This document shows, piece by piece, positions 1 to 5,554 of a DNA stretch of 8,770 nucleotides. The first letter of the stretch is position 1. Every line of letters starts with the position of its first letter. Origin of the DNA: an uncultured Lachnospiraceae bacterium. GTDB taxonomy: Bacteria; Bacillota; Clostridia; Lachnospirales; Lachnospiraceae. The position numbers and the translations under genes are program-made. Under the pieces are notes generated by a model, which was not told where the DNA came from, made no database searches, and saw only the letters and a program-made list of their open reading frames with translations. Location: positions 1-8,770 of the forward strand of contig CACZQU010000291.1 of the NCBI GenBank assembly GCA_902783305.1, written 5' to 3'.

Positions 1-34
1 CCTTTAAAGTGATACGCATTACCTGATTAGCCAT
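1..34 (-). CDS. rpsJ: 30S ribosomal protein S10, first 11 codons (partial)
   Basis: The ATG at 34-32 is followed by codons for MANQVMRITLK before the window ends. This is the characteristic beginning of bacterial S10, a 30S head protein that also serves as the transcription factor NusE. A strong ribosome binding site (AGGAGGAGAC, about 42-51) lies seven T residues upstream of the ATG. A promoter and a long structured leader precede it, as expected for the first gene of the S10-spc ribosomal protein cluster. Only the N-terminus is visible, so the identification rests on 11 residues plus context. The sequence pattern is specific enough that I see no good alternative. Confidence 0.88.
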   Translation of the reverse strand, partial: MANQVMRITLK

Positions 35-265
35 AAAAAAAGTCTCCTCCTATTCGTACGATCCGTACGACAAGCGGCGACTGTACACATCTCCGTGCGT
101 GTCCTCCGTATAAAAATAAAAAAACACGCATCCCATCCTTATGTATAGATGAATCATCAATATTGTACAGTGACTTGTCGTCAGTATGGATACTTGACAT
201 TCGCTCCACGGAATAACCTGCCCCTCGGCAGCAACCTCACGCTTCTCAGCTATCATGTCACAACG
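35..265 (-). promoter_or_regulatory. Structured 5' leader of the S10 operon (candidate r-protein autoregulatory element)
   Basis: About 230 nt separate the predicted transcription start from rpsJ. On the transcribed strand I can pair several segments by eye. A long-range helix joins 164-171 with 80-87 (8 bp) and 174-181 with 67-74 (8 bp), separated by a 2/5-nt internal loop. Inside it, 124-130 pairs with 96-102 (7 bp, TGCGTGT/ACACGCA) around a U-rich loop, and 148-151 pairs with 155-158. Upstream, CTGCC-GAGG-GGCAG forms a 5-bp hairpin (218-231). Immediately before the ribosome binding site, CGTACG-GAT-CGTACG (55-69) can fold and would compete with the base of the long helix. S10 operons are often autoregulated through their leaders (by L4 in Escherichia coli). 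I recall a comparative-genomics motif for clostridial S10 leaders but cannot test membership here. Which protein binds is unknown from sequence alone. Confidence 0.65.
42..51 (-). promoter_or_regulatory. Ribosome binding site of rpsJ
   Basis: The minus strand reads AGGAGGAGAC followed by a run of seven T and the rpsJ ATG. It is a near-perfect anti-16S complement at a good distance. It sits just 3' of a 6-bp hairpin (55-69), so leader folding could affect its access. Confidence 0.85.
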
Positions 266-270
266 GCGGT

Positions 271-299
271 ATTATACAACAATACTTTTCGCTTTGCAA
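271..299 (-). promoter_or_regulatory. SigA-type promoter of the S10 operon with UP-like element
   Basis: On the minus strand TTGCAA (299-294) and TATAAT (276-271) are separated by exactly 17 nt, a near-consensus housekeeping promoter. The bases just upstream (about 303-325) are A-rich (AATAAAACATAAAAAAG), resembling an UP element that contacts the RNA polymerase alpha subunit, as is common at ribosomal promoters. The predicted start lies near 264-266, giving a leader of about 230 nt before rpsJ. Confidence 0.85.
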
Positions 300-406
300 G
301 CACTTTTTTATGTTTTATTCAAACGCCGGCGAGAGGTGTTACTGCTCACGGTTTACCCATAAAACCGCGCACAGAAGAATGGTCAGACCATGAACCGTAA
401 ACAGAA
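300..406. other. Intergenic stretch between operon terminator and S10 promoter
   Basis: This stretch lies between the terminator at 403-442 and the -35 box at 299. Apart from the A-rich segment next to the promoter, I see only a short 5-bp inverted repeat (ATGGT-CTG-ACCAT, 379-391) and no credible gene on either strand. Confidence 0.6.
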
Positions 407-442
407 AAGGATCCCGGAAGCACATTTGCTTCCGGGATCCTT
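403..442 (-). terminator. Intrinsic terminator closing the valS-to-451 gene run
   Basis: Positions 442-427 and 422-407 pair perfectly over 16 bp (AAGGATCCCGGAAGCA) around a 4-nt loop. On the minus-strand transcript the stem ends in CCUUUU and continues CUGUUU. It begins eight nucleotides after the TAA of the preceding gene. The plus-strand side lacks a comparable T run, so it most likely acts on minus-strand transcripts. It insulates the S10 promoter from readthrough. Confidence 0.9.
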
Positions 443-450
443 GGCAGACT

Positions 451-1713
451 TTATTGTCCGTCCTCCTGATCATCTTCATCAACATTGGCAAACAGATCAG
501 AGTAGTCAACCAGTGTCACATCCGTGATGTCATCCTTCACGATATCCACCGGATCTCCGGCTTCCTCGGCCTGTTTCGCCAGTTCCTCCGCAGAGTAGCT
601 GGGAATCGCAAGCTCTCCCAGCTCTTCAAGTTCATCCATCTGCCTGCGGGTAATCCTCTGCACCTCTTCCTGAGGCATCTTGCTTTTGAGTGGTCTGCGC
701 GGCCTGCCCGCTTCCTGGGGTTTCTCCACAGCGTCACCGGAGGAAGCCGTCACATCTGCCGCCGGTTTTCTTCGCACCGGCTGTCGTCCGGGATCCGGGT
801 TCTGGGACGTCCGGGTCCTCCCGTCCGAATATCCGGATGAACGCCCCTCCGGATAACCGGAGCTTCTTCTGACCGGCTGTCCCATCGTATTTCTCCTGTC
901 CCTCGAAGGCTGCTGACGCCTTGTGCCGGCAGGCCGGCCTCCGGTGGCAGCCGCAATCTCCTTGCGGAGGACATCGTGAGCTTCATTCGCCGCATTCGTC
1001 ATATCCTCTTCAGGATCATACGGTGCTTCATACAGGACCTCATCCTCAAAATCCGACTCGTCCACTTCATCCACAAATCCGCCGGTCCGGATCTTTCCGT
1101 CATAGGTTCTCTTCCTCGGCTTCTGACTTGCGGCAGGCCTGCGGCGGGATACCGTTTCTTCCGAAACCCTTGCCTGTCTCCTTGCGGCCTGATTCTTTTT
1201 CCTGCGATAAGCATCATCGTCGTAGCCGTCATCCGGATCCGGATTATGCTTCCAAAGCTCTGCAATAATATACAGGACAATCAGGAACAGAGCGGCCAGT
1301 CCAAGGATAACCAGCCCTTCCACGCTCTCTGTTGCCATCATCAGATAACCCAGAAAAGGAACCTCGAGGACAATCTTCGGAACATAGTCCCGGACCGCCA
1401 CAGTCACAGGCTCCGCGTTTGTTACAGCGGGATCAATCACCGTTCCCCTTCCGTTTTCCATGTCAATGCTTGCCAGATTATAGCGGAAAACGGATGAATC
1501 CTCCGTAACCAGAATCGGATCCCCGATCCTGACCTCACCGGTTTTCTGCGGGATCGCGTAAGTCACAGAACCGATCGGAAGGTTCGTCTGCGCGGCAGTA
1601 CCGTCCTGAATCTCGGTAGTAATGCCAAGAAACGGCGGAACTACCAAAGCCACGACACAAAGAATCGTGCAAATCACAACAAAATGGACTATAAACTTCA
1701 GAAATCTTGACAT
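451..1713 (-). CDS. Two-pass membrane protein with degenerate SipW-like signal peptidase domain and long charged tail
   Basis: Function unknown; 420 residues. Hydrophobic segments at about 6-29 and 132-153 flank a domain of roughly 100 residues outside the membrane. A tail of about 265 residues follows that is rich in Arg, Pro, Asp and Glu and probably disordered. The first 155 residues follow the layout of SipW-type (S26B) signal peptidases: an N-terminal helix, a GS segment near 48, an IGDPILV segment near 63-69 like the family's KGDVI, and a VPFLGYLM segment near 118-125 before the second helix, like the family's IPYLGYV. The catalytic serine of the SGSM motif and the histidine of THRI are not visible: the aligned stretches read DGTAA (37-41) and VFRYN (75-79). 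It therefore looks like a non-catalytic relative, by my own alignment. The tail holds a near-repeat, RSSGYPEG then RSSGYSDG (283-298), basic clusters and an acidic C-terminus. The start is set by AGGAGG eight nucleotides before the ATG. It is the last gene before the terminator and is 112 nt from the HPr-like gene. Confidence 0.7.
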   Translation of the reverse strand: MSRFLKFIVHFVVICTILCVVALVVPPFLGITTEIQDGTAAQTNLPIGSVTYAIPQKTGEVRIGDPILVTEDSSVFRYNLASIDMENGRGTVIDPAVTNAEPVTVAVRDYVPKIVLEVPFLGYLMMATESVEGLVILGLAALFLIVLYIIAELWKHNPDPDDGYDDDAYRRKKNQAARRQARVSEETVSRRRPAASQKPRKRTYDGKIRTGGFVDEVDESDFEDEVLYEAPYDPEEDMTNAANEAHDVLRKEIAAATGGRPAGTRRQQPSRDRRNTMGQPVRRSSGYPEGRSSGYSDGRTRTSQNPDPGRQPVRRKPAADVTASSGDAVEKPQEAGRPRRPLKSKMPQEEVQRITRRQMDELEELGELAIPSYSAEELAKQAEEAGDPVDIVKDDITDVTLVDYSDLFANVDEDDQEDGQ

Positions 1714-1825
1714 GCTCCCGCCCTCCTGATCCGGCTGTCCTATGCTTGCATCCCTGTCTGGTATTTTTACATACAGCCTCTCGCAACCCCGAACTTAAGA
1801 CCTCAAAACAGTAAAAACCAGTGCT

Positions 1826-2086
1826 TCAGTTTCCGGTACTGCTCAGATACCTGACTATACTGACCATGGCAGCTTCTTCATCTTTCCCGTTCGCAGAAAG
1901 AGTGATCTCTTCTCCCGCATCCAGTCCAAGCGTCATCATACCCATGATGCTCTTAGCATTAACCTTTTTTCGCCCGATCTCAACGAATATTTCGCTCTCA
2001 TACTGGCTGGCAACCTGAACCAGCTGCGCAACCGGACGTGCCTCAAGACCGGTAGACAGATTAATCATTACGGGTTTCCTGATCAT
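1826..2086 (-). CDS. HPr-family protein with Glu at the active-site position (Crh-like)
   Basis: 86 residues, the normal HPr length. HPr carries phosphate from enzyme I to sugar permeases via His15 and is phosphorylated on Ser46 by HPr kinase for carbon catabolite control with CcpA. Here the Ser46 site is fully kept (NAKSIMGMM, Ser at 46), as is the rest of the fold. The active-site motif reads GLEARPV, with Glu at 15 (codon GAG) where HPr has His (GLHARP). It should therefore not accept phosphate from enzyme I on a histidine. Bacillus Crh, which has Gln at this place, also lies next to whiA and acts only in regulation; by analogy this is probably a regulatory paralogue. A strong ribosome binding site (AGGAGGGG) lies seven nucleotides before the ATG. 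It follows whiA by 66 nt. No hprK or ptsI is seen in the window. Confidence 0.92.
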   Translation of the reverse strand: MIRKPVMINLSTGLEARPVAQLVQVASQYESEIFVEIGRKKVNAKSIMGMMTLGLDAGEEITLSANGKDEEAAMVSIVRYLSSTGN

Positions 2087-2152
2087 AACTTCCCCTCCTA
2101 TTACGCAGCAGCAGCTGCAGCCCTGTTGTTTTATGCCAGACTCTTTTTATTT

Positions 2153-3118
2153 TCACTCTGCTTCACTCAGCCCGGTCCGTTCCTTGATGTCATCCGCGAT
2201 CATTCCCAGTTTCCTGAGCCTGTGGTTGACTCCCGATTTTCCCAGTCTGGGATCGGATAATTCACCAAGCTCCGCAAGTGTGGCTTCCGGATACGTCGTA
2301 CGAAGCACAGCAATCTCCTTCAGTCCTTTTCCCAGGTTCTCAAAGCCAATCGTCTGACGGATCAGCTCGATGTCCTCTGCCTGCTTTACAGCAGCATTTA
2401 CCGTCTTGTTGATGTTTGCCGTTTCACAATTCACCTTCCGGTTCACTGTATTTCTCATTTCTTTCAGAATTCTGACATTTTCGAATTCCATCAAGGCTAC
2501 ACTGGCTCCCATCGCCGCAAGCAGATCGGCAATCTGAGCCCCCTCCTTGACATAAACCACCTGGGATTTCTTGCGGGGCACAATCCTTGCCGACACATGA
2601 AATGCTTCCATGGTTTCCTGTATCAAGGCTGCTTTCGAAAGATGAGAAGCAGCAATCTCAAAGTGATAACCCTTTTCCGGATCACTCATCGATCCACAGG
2701 CAAGAAAAGCCCCCCGGATAAAAGCTTTCCGGCAGCAGGTCTTCTGCAGCACCTCTTCACCGGAGACATCGAGGGAATCTCCCTGTGCACCGGTCCGCCT
2801 TAATTTCATGATGCTGACCAGCATTCCTGTCTTTTCCGTCTTATTCAGAGAAAAGACGGGGCCGGAATAATGATATCCTGCTCCCTGCTCCAGATTAAAA
2901 TCTTCCCGTCCTATTTTAAAGGTTTTTTTAAGCAAAGTAAAGCATTTTCTTGAAAGAGCCTCATTTTCCATCTGCAGCTTTAACACCGGCTTTTCCGGGC
3001 CGTCTGCCTCCAGCCGGCCGCAAAGACTGAAAATAGCCGCCAGTTCCGCAATCCGGCAATGACGGGCAGACGGCACCTGGCCAGTCAGTTCCTCTTTCAC
3101 CATCCCTGAAAAAGACAT
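2153..3118 (-). CDS. whiA: DNA-binding protein WhiA
   Basis: 321 residues, the usual WhiA length. WhiA joins a degenerate LAGLIDADG homing-endonuclease fold to a C-terminal helix-turn-helix. It controls sporulation-septum genes in Streptomyces and affects division and chromosome segregation in Bacillus. The N-terminal domain spans about 1-215, including the typical FIRGAFLACGSMSDPEKGYH stretch (133-152). A conserved linker follows (RNTVNRKVNCETANINKTV, 222-240). The helix-turn-helix lies at about 278-305, ending in the recognition-helix pattern GKSGVNHRLRKL (293-304). It lacks nuclease catalytic residues as expected. GGGAGG lies about eight nucleotides before the ATG. The gap to murB is 75 nt and contains no rapZ or gapR/yvcK gene, which commonly sit next to whiA in Firmicutes. 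Confidence 0.95.
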   Translation of the reverse strand: MSFSGMVKEELTGQVPSARHCRIAELAAIFSLCGRLEADGPEKPVLKLQMENEALSRKCFTLLKKTFKIGREDFNLEQGAGYHYSGPVFSLNKTEKTGMLVSIMKLRRTGAQGDSLDVSGEEVLQKTCCRKAFIRGAFLACGSMSDPEKGYHFEIAASHLSKAALIQETMEAFHVSARIVPRKKSQVVYVKEGAQIADLLAAMGASVALMEFENVRILKEMRNTVNRKVNCETANINKTVNAAVKQAEDIELIRQTIGFENLGKGLKEIAVLRTTYPEATLAELGELSDPRLGKSGVNHRLRKLGMIADDIKERTGLSEAE

Positions 3119-3193
3119 CCTGCCAACCTCCCGGCTTCACTATACTCTTACACTGAAACTTCCGGCGTAAAGCCGTAACGCTTCCCTGCCCGC
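3119..3193 (-). other. murB-whiA gap where rapZ would be expected
   Basis: This 75-nt gap holds the whiA ribosome binding site and little else. Starting at a GTG that overlaps the murB stop (3197), one frame reads VSGQGSVTALR, resembling the RapZ P-loop start (MSGAGKSTALR in many clostridial proteins, from memory). The Walker Lys is missing and the frame then runs into whiA out of phase, so this is not a gene. It may be a relic of rapZ or chance. Confidence 0.3.
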
Positions 3194-4123
3194 TCACGGA
3201 AGGTGAAAATCACCCAGCAGCTTCACTTCAGGCATCAGGACAACGCCGAATTGCCGGAAGACCTCCAGCCTTACATGCGCCATCAGGCGATAAACATCCA
3301 TAGCCGTAGCTCCTCCGGTATTGATGATGAAACCGGAATGCTTTTCGGAAACCCTGGCTCCGCCAAAGCTGAACCCCTTCAATCCGGCATCCATAATCAG
3401 CTTACCCGCAAAATAACCCTGAGGGCGCTTGAATGTACTTCCGGCGCTGGGATATTCCAAAGGCTGTTTGTCACTTCTTTGTCTGGCCAGCTCCTGCATC
3501 CGTTGGTTGATCTCCTCACGGCTGGCGCTCTTCAGCCGGAACACGGCCAGCCAGACCGTCTCCCCTGTTTCGGAAATCCGGCTGTGTCTGTACCCGAAAT
3601 CAAGCTCACTTGAAGGATATTCGTGATATTCCCCCTGAGCTGAAAGTGTGACCACAGAATGAAGGACTCTGGAGATCTCCCCTCCATAAGCACCTGCATT
3701 CATATATACCGCTCCTCCGACAGTCCCGGGGATACCAGCCGCAAATTCCAGACCTGTCAGTCCGGCATCCCGGGCTGCAGCCGCAGTCCGGGCTAAAGAA
3801 GCGCCTGCCTGAACGCGGATTTCGTTTCCCTGTGTTTCAATCCTCTGGCAGTTCCGGCATAGCTGGATCACCACACCCCGATATCCTTTATCGCTGACCA
3901 GCAGATTGGAACCATTTCCCAGCACAAAAAAAGGAAGGTTCTCTTTCCGGCAGAGACTGAACACTTCATTCAATCCTTCCTGATCCGACGGTGTGAGAAA
4001 ATAATCTGCCGGTCCTCCCACACGGAAAGAAACATGAGCGGCCATCGGTTCATTGACAGATACATTCTGTTTCCCCAGAATCTCGACAAATCGCTCTGTA
4101 ATCGATTCCTTCAATATCGTCAT
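3194..4123 (-). CDS. murB: UDP-N-acetylenolpyruvoylglucosamine reductase (MurB, type II)
   Basis: 309 residues. This cytoplasmic FAD enzyme uses NADPH to reduce UDP-GlcNAc-enolpyruvate to UDP-MurNAc, the second committed step of peptidoglycan precursor synthesis. FAD-binding segments are visible: VSFRVGGPADYF (31-42), LGNGSNLLVSDKGYRGVVI (68-86) and AAGIPGTVGGAVYMNAGAYG (128-147). The catalytic set is present: Arg179 in GYRHS, Ser229 in PSAGSTFKRP and Glu299 in MPEVKLLG. The short form without the E. coli-type inserted loop marks it as type II, usual in Firmicutes. The start follows the previous stop by nine nucleotides, with GAGGG overlapping that stop (TGAGGG) seven nucleotides before the ATG, which suggests translational coupling. 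Confidence 0.97.
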   Translation of the reverse strand: MTILKESITERFVEILGKQNVSVNEPMAAHVSFRVGGPADYFLTPSDQEGLNEVFSLCRKENLPFFVLGNGSNLLVSDKGYRGVVIQLCRNCQRIETQGNEIRVQAGASLARTAAAARDAGLTGLEFAAGIPGTVGGAVYMNAGAYGGEISRVLHSVVTLSAQGEYHEYPSSELDFGYRHSRISETGETVWLAVFRLKSASREEINQRMQELARQRSDKQPLEYPSAGSTFKRPQGYFAGKLIMDAGLKGFSFGGARVSEKHSGFIINTGGATAMDVYRLMAHVRLEVFRQFGVVLMPEVKLLGDFHLP

Positions 4124-4132
4124 CAGATACCC

Positions 4133-5371
4133 TCATTCTTGATAAGCGTTATATGAATCATCTGTATTGTTCTGACTGTCCGCGGCCTGATCGGCATCGT
4201 CCTGCCCGCTTCCCGCTTCAGACGGTGCTATGCCGGTGACACCGGTCTGCGTACAGACCATAGTGTATATCGCCTTCATACTGTCTGTCAACGTGTCCTC
4301 GTATACCTGCTGCACCTCCAGCGCCGCTGTGTCATAATCCTCCTGGATGAGTGCAAGATAAGCCTCAAACAGATTCCGGTAGCTTACCGTTTTTTTCTTT
4401 TCCTCCGCAAGCAGTCCCCCCATGGCATCCGCGTTGTCATCCGATTCCCTCGCCTCCCCCAGCGCCCTCGAAAGCTCCACGCTCTGGCTGGACAGGGACT
4501 CACTGTACCTGACAATCTGATTGTTGGCTTCCCTGTATATTCTCTGGCGGATTGCGGGCACAGCCAGCAGCCAGAAAGCGACCGCCCCGGCACCGACGCC
4601 CAGAAGCAGGCAGGCAAACAGGGATCCTCTCCCGGTTTCAACAGAAGCGGCATTGGATCTTACCACCTCCGCAAACAGATCCTCCTGCTCGGGCTCGGTG
4701 CGTTTGCTTCCCATCAGCTTTCGTGTCCGGGAAGTATACTTCCTTGCCACACCGATATGCTCGTCGATTTCCCGGAGGAACCGAAGCGTCGTAGTATTGG
4801 TCTTGTCGATCCGGGAGGCCTTTCTTAAAACCTTCCTGGCTTTAGACCATTCTCCTCCCTTCATCAGAATCAATGCAAGCAGATGATATCCTTTGATCAG
4901 CTTGGGGTTCTGTGTGAGGACTTTCCGAAGCTTGATCGCTGCCATGTCTTCATGGCCTTGCCGGGCCAGGGAAAGAGATTCATTATATTTTCGGATTGTA
5001 TCATTGATGGCATCCAGCTTATTCGCATTCGCCTGCAGCTTCTGTATGTAATCATTGGCCAGATTTTTCCCCGGCTGCAGGTTTTTGCTGATTACCCATT
5101 CACTTAAAGCGGCCACCACCTCCCCTGTCTCAAAATAGACAAGACCGAGAAGGTTGCGGGCAGCGATATTCATCTTATTATACGTAATACTCTGTTTCAG
5201 GCAGGTAATCGCTCCGGACAGATCCCGGATCTGCGCCTTTTCCAGCCCCTGGTTGTAGTAATGCTTCGACAGGTAATCAATCTTTCGCTGTAAGGTCACA
5301 TTTGCGCCGCAGTTCGGACAGTATTCCGGATATCTGTCCGAAAGGGACGTCCCGCAAATCATGCAATTCAT
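4133..5371 (-). CDS. Zinc-ribbon and TPR-repeat membrane protein
   Basis: 412 residues, specific function unknown. The N-terminus has a zinc ribbon (Cys3, Cys6, Cys18, Cys21; CMIC and CPNC). TPR-like helical pairs follow at about 37-104 and 129-200, with typical segments such as AARNLLGLVYFETGEVVAAL and KGYHLLALILMKGGEWSKAR. A single hydrophobic span lies at about 250-271. It is followed by a probable coiled coil (285-330), another helical segment resembling a TPR (333-358) and an acidic Asp/Gln/Ser-rich tail (385-412). There is no enzymatic motif, so it is probably a scaffold. Basic residues on both sides of the membrane span leave the topology open. AAGGAG lies nine nucleotides before the ATG. 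It is packed between the 52-residue gene (13 nt) and murB (9 nt), which suggests an envelope-related role; that is inference from context. Confidence 0.8.
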   Translation of the reverse strand: MNCMICGTSLSDRYPEYCPNCGANVTLQRKIDYLSKHYYNQGLEKAQIRDLSGAITCLKQSITYNKMNIAARNLLGLVYFETGEVVAALSEWVISKNLQPGKNLANDYIQKLQANANKLDAINDTIRKYNESLSLARQGHEDMAAIKLRKVLTQNPKLIKGYHLLALILMKGGEWSKARKVLRKASRIDKTNTTTLRFLREIDEHIGVARKYTSRTRKLMGSKRTEPEQEDLFAEVVRSNAASVETGRGSLFACLLLGVGAGAVAFWLLAVPAIRQRIYREANNQIVRYSESLSSQSVELSRALGEARESDDNADAMGGLLAEEKKKTVSYRNLFEAYLALIQEDYDTAALEVQQVYEDTLTDSMKAIYTMVCTQTGVTGIAPSEAGSGQDDADQAADSQNNTDDSYNAYQE

Positions 5372-5384
5372 TATCTGCGACTCC

Positions 5385-5543
5385 TTATCTGTTCCTGCGC
5401 CGGTTGGCTTTTTCCGATTCCTGTACCATATCCTGAAGGATATCCAGCATATCTGTCAGTTCCCTGTCATATATTGCGCTCTCTGCTTCCGAAACATCCA
5501 GGCATGGCTCAAATTTTTTCAGTTCTTCATCGTAATCTATCAT
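5385..5543 (-). CDS. Small acidic hypothetical protein (52 residues)
   Basis: A short protein starting MIDYDEELKKF and ending in a basic tail (KANRRRNR). I do not recognise the family. The body is acidic and probably helical (about residues 16-44), with no membrane span or signal peptide and one Cys at residue 14. I chose the ATG at 5543 because AAGGGG lies seven nucleotides upstream and it falls 11 nt after the stop of the LtaS-like gene. A longer frame to 5591 would overlap that gene and has no such site. The tight spacing on both sides and the good ribosome binding site argue that it is translated. It may be a small partner of one of the neighbouring membrane proteins, but nothing in the sequence proves this. 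Confidence 0.7.
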   Translation of the reverse strand: MIDYDEELKKFEPCLDVSEAESAIYDRELTDMLDILQDMVQESEKANRRRNR

Positions 5544-5554
5544 AACCGTTCCCC

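Noticed and set aside
19..90. Minus-strand 23-codon frame in the leader that overlaps the rpsJ start
   Set aside because: The nearest GGAG touches the ATG directly and the next GGAGG is about 12 nt away, so initiation looks poor. The peptide (Arg-rich middle) looks like translated RNA structure, although translational coupling cannot be fully excluded.
50..256. Minus-strand 68-codon frame covering almost the whole S10 leader, ending at a TAG just before the rpsJ ribosome binding site
   Set aside because: There is no ribosome binding site before its ATG, which would lie about 8 nt from the predicted transcript start. Its sequence is occupied by paired leader segments and it resembles no known protein.
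379..391. Short inverted repeat ATGGT-CTG-ACCAT after the main terminator
   Set aside because: Five base pairs and no clear U tract; too weak to call a second terminator or operator.
149..400. Plus-strand 83-codon frame opposite the S10 leader and promoter
   Set aside because: It lies antisense to the promoter and structured leader, has no plausible ribosome binding site and shows no protein-like composition.
976..1497. Plus-strand 173-codon frame opposite the SipW-like gene
   Set aside because: It is a shadow of the coding strand; the minus-strand gene has the ribosome binding site, membrane segments and family pattern.
1714..1825. Possible promoter or terminator between the HPr-like gene and the SipW-like gene
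   Set aside because: I found no -35/-10 pair with good spacing and no stable hairpin followed by T residues, so the genes are treated as co-transcribed.
2102..2121. Run of CTG/CAG triplets in the whiA-HPr gap (minus strand GCTGCAGCTGCTGCTGCG)
   Set aside because: Only a few copies. It could make a small hairpin but has no terminator U run or recognised element.
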